Shown here: positions 6,409 through 7,466 of the stretch, in pieces
Numbering within the stretch: the stretch's first letter is position 1
How the letters are laid out: the number at the start of each line of letters is the position of its first letter
From: Thermotoga sp.
GTDB taxonomy: Bacteria > Thermotogota > Thermotogae > B3-G13
Reading direction: 5' to 3'
Length of the DNA stretch: 7,466 nucleotides
NCBI GenBank assembly: GCA_003641555.1
Contig: QNAT01000051.1
Coordinates: 1 to 7,466, forward strand
Notes under the pieces: model-generated
The model's database searches: none
Told to the model about the DNA's origin: nothing
What the model saw: the letters and a program-made list of their open reading frames with translations, nothing else
Made by a program: the position numbers and the translations under genes

Positions 6409-7089
6409 TTATACTTTTCTTGATTTTTTTACCTTCATTTCTCTGATATAGTTATATACGGTATATCGTGATATCCCCATTTCATCAGCGACCATATTGA
6501 TTGCTCCCTTTATTTCAAAGATCCCTTTCTTATACAAATCTCCTACGATTTTCTTATTTCTTTCAGAGGGAGAAATCTTTCTTTGGCTGTTTACTTTAGA
6601 TATAGCAGATCGAAGTGATTTTTCTACTAAATCTTTTGCTGTCAAAGGAAAGAACTCTTCAACATTCGAAGAAATATGTTTACCTGCGGGTGAAAATTCA
6701 TTTAAAAAATCTGCTAAAGGTACTGATATATCTATATTGATACAAAGGAAACCGATAGGCTTATTTCGAGCATTTCTTATGACAATAGTTACAGATCTTA
6801 ACAATCTTCCATTATCGATTTTCGTGTAATAGTTTCCTATAACATCGTTGTTTAAGGAATCTGCTTTTTCCAGTATATTTAGGCCGAGATCAGTTAGAGG
6901 AGCTCCTTCTTTCCTCCCAGTTATATACCCATTTTCCACTTTTATTATCGAATGACTTATGTCTTCTAAAGAATGAAGAACTACTTCGCAATTTTTTCCA
7001 AATACTGTGGCTATTCCTTTGACAACTGGTTTTAAAGAATTGAGGATTATCCTTGATTCTTTACTCAATTCGAATTTTTCACTTTTCAC
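6409..7089 (-). CDS. YheO/DauR-type transcriptional regulator (PAS-like sensor plus HTH)
   Basis: This is a 226-residue regulator. Residues about 17-125 form a YheO-like PAS domain (LKPVVKGIATVFGKNCEVVL, HSIIKVENGYITGRKEGAPL, and later NKPIGFLCINID). Residues about 175-218 form the DauR-type helix-turn-helix (IVGDLYKKGIFEIKGAINMV, then ADEMGISRYTVYNYIREMK). The length fits the family, whose members include the D-arginine utilisation repressor DauR and E. coli YheO; most ligands are unknown. The start is GTG at 7089, with AGGGG 9 nt upstream. An ATG two bases earlier is out of frame and is followed immediately by TGA, so it cannot be the start. The gene leads an operon with ridA, and a promoter with repeated AAATATGAT motifs lies just upstream, suggesting self-regulation. 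Whether it also controls the transport operon is inference. Confidence 0.88.
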   Translation of the reverse strand: MKSEKFELSKESRIILNSLKPVVKGIATVFGKNCEVVLHSLEDISHSIIKVENGYITGRKEGAPLTDLGLNILEKADSLNNDVIGNYYTKIDNGRLLRSVTIVIRNARNKPIGFLCINIDISVPLADFLNEFSPAGKHISSNVEEFFPLTAKDLVEKSLRSAISKVNSQRKISPSERNKKIVGDLYKKGIFEIKGAINMVADEMGISRYTVYNYIREMKVKKSRKV

Positions 7090-7108
7090 ATTTTTATTCC
7101 CCTATACA

Positions 7109-7139
7109 ATCATATTTTTAAAACTATTATATCATATTT
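7109..7139 (-). repeat. Direct repeat AAATATGAT flanking the -10 box of the regulator promoter
   Basis: Two exact copies of AAATATGAT on the minus strand (plus-strand ATCATATTT at 7109-7117 and 7131-7139) are 22 bp apart, about two helical turns, so they would face the same side of the DNA. They surround the TATAAT at 7126-7131. A 9-bp version, AATATGATA, recurs on the plus strand at 5906-5914 in the other operon's leader. They could be binding sites of the regulator, although the AT-rich context makes chance repeats possible. Confidence 0.4.
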
Positions 7140-7154
7140 ATTAAAAATTTGTAA
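7126..7154 (-). promoter_or_regulatory. Probable promoter of the regulator-ridA operon
   Basis: A perfect TATAAT (plus-strand ATTATA at 7126-7131) sits about 37 bp upstream of the GTG start. Only a weak -35 hexamer (TTACAA, 7149-7154) lies 17 bp further upstream. The surroundings are very AT-rich, so the -35 placement is uncertain. Confidence 0.5.
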
Positions 7155-7293
7155 TATCGAAAAAAATTGTATAATAAAAATAGTGATTGTGTCAAGTTTT
7201 CGAAGGCTCCCAAAATCCCAGATAGAAACCAAAAAGAGGATAACCCCATAAAGTTTGTCTGCACTTTTTCAAAAATTCAGTAAAACCTCGAAA

Positions 7294-7377
7294 TCATCTC
7301 AGGAAATATTCATTATTTTTGACAAAATCGACAAATTCCCCAGAATACTTCTTCCTTACATATTCCTTTGTTACCAT
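7294..7377 (-). pseudogene. Truncated N-terminus, possibly of a transposase
   Basis: A minus-strand frame starts MVTKEYVRKK at the ATG at 7377, with GGAG 9 nt upstream within an AGGGAGGGAAAGAAGGAG stretch, and ends at a TGA after 27 codons. An ATG three codons earlier (7386) abuts the ribosome site and is less likely. The strong ribosome site and lysine/arginine-rich start suggest a once-real gene, perhaps the first transposase gene of the surrounding element. No domain is recognisable in so short a stretch. Confidence 0.25.
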
Positions 7378-7404
7378 CCCATACATCTCCTTCTTTCCCT
7401 CCCT

Positions 7405-7434
7405 GCTTCTGTAGCTTTGTTCCTACAGAATAGC
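7405..7434. repeat. Perfect 8-bp inverted repeat within the putative insertion-sequence end
   Basis: TTCTGTAG (7407-7414) pairs with CTACAGAA (7423-7430) across an 8-nt loop; two more pairs (GC with GC) can form beyond a TA bulge. It lies just upstream of the ribosome site of the short truncated frame. No T tract follows on either strand, so it is not a typical terminator; it may be a protein-binding site or mRNA leader hairpin of the element. Confidence 0.5.
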
Positions 7435-7466
7435 AGAAAGTTCACTCGGGGTGGTCAACTTTTGGA

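Larger units (their letters stand above)
7188..7466 (-). mobile_element. Possible remnant of an insertion sequence (IS21-like end), continuing past the window
   Basis: Sequence character changes near 7188, from very AT-rich promoter DNA to more balanced DNA beginning TGTGTCAAGTTTTCGAAGG. The stretch contains no intact gene but has several features of insertion-sequence ends: a TG-leading terminus, an 8-bp perfect inverted repeat (7407-7414 and 7423-7430), a near-palindrome at 7437-7462 (AAAGTT with AACTTT), and a short minus-strand frame with a ribosome site that stops after about 30 codons. My reading is an internally deleted element in which the start of a transposase gene is joined to the opposite end. 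The IS21 assignment comes from general resemblance of the ends and is unverified. The second terminus lies outside the window. Confidence 0.35.

Noticed and set aside
6497..6829. 110-residue plus-strand open frame inside the regulator gene
   Set aside because: It is antisense to the PAS-HTH coding region, with no independent support.

Overview
The window looks like part of a Thermotogota genome, possibly a relative of Pseudothermotoga. The reasons are the low GC content (about 35-38% by eye), strong GGAGG-type ribosome sites, tight same-strand operons, and a sugar-binding protein with a plain signal peptide instead of a lipobox. This placement is an inference from style and family content; no marker gene is present. 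Every convincing gene lies on the minus strand, so transcription runs from right to left.

From right to left: about 7188-7466 is mostly non-coding, contains inverted repeats, and looks like a decayed insertion-sequence end (IS21-like at best). Next is a two-gene unit with its own promoter: a YheO/DauR-type PAS-HTH regulator (6409-7089, GTG start) and a RidA enamine/imine deaminase (6003-6389). A 151-bp gap (5852-6002) follows. It carries a perfect sigma70-type promoter (TTGACA, 17 bp, TATAAT) and, just downstream, a palindrome ATACTCGTAT placed like an operator. This promoter should drive five genes: a divergent L-fucose/L-arabinose isomerase-like protein (4499-5851), a CUT1-type sugar-binding protein (3161-4411), two permeases (2199-3086 and 1378-2202, with a 4-bp overlap), and a cystathionine beta-lyase-like PLP enzyme (190-1344). 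An 11-bp perfect hairpin followed by T4 lies between the binding protein and the permeases. A second hairpin followed by T6 (60-85) probably ends the operon.

How the genes may work together: the binding protein and permeases import a carbohydrate, presumably using an ATPase encoded elsewhere. The isomerase-like protein would process it. The lyase would cleave a C-S (or related beta) bond and release 2-aminoacrylate/2-iminopropionate, which RidA clears. The regulator next to ridA may sense a related amino acid or amine. The combination of sugar importer, isomerase-like protein, C-S lyase, RidA and DauR-type regulator is the most interesting aspect. Its substrate cannot be read from the sequence; a thio- or amino-acid-conjugated sugar is one speculative possibility.
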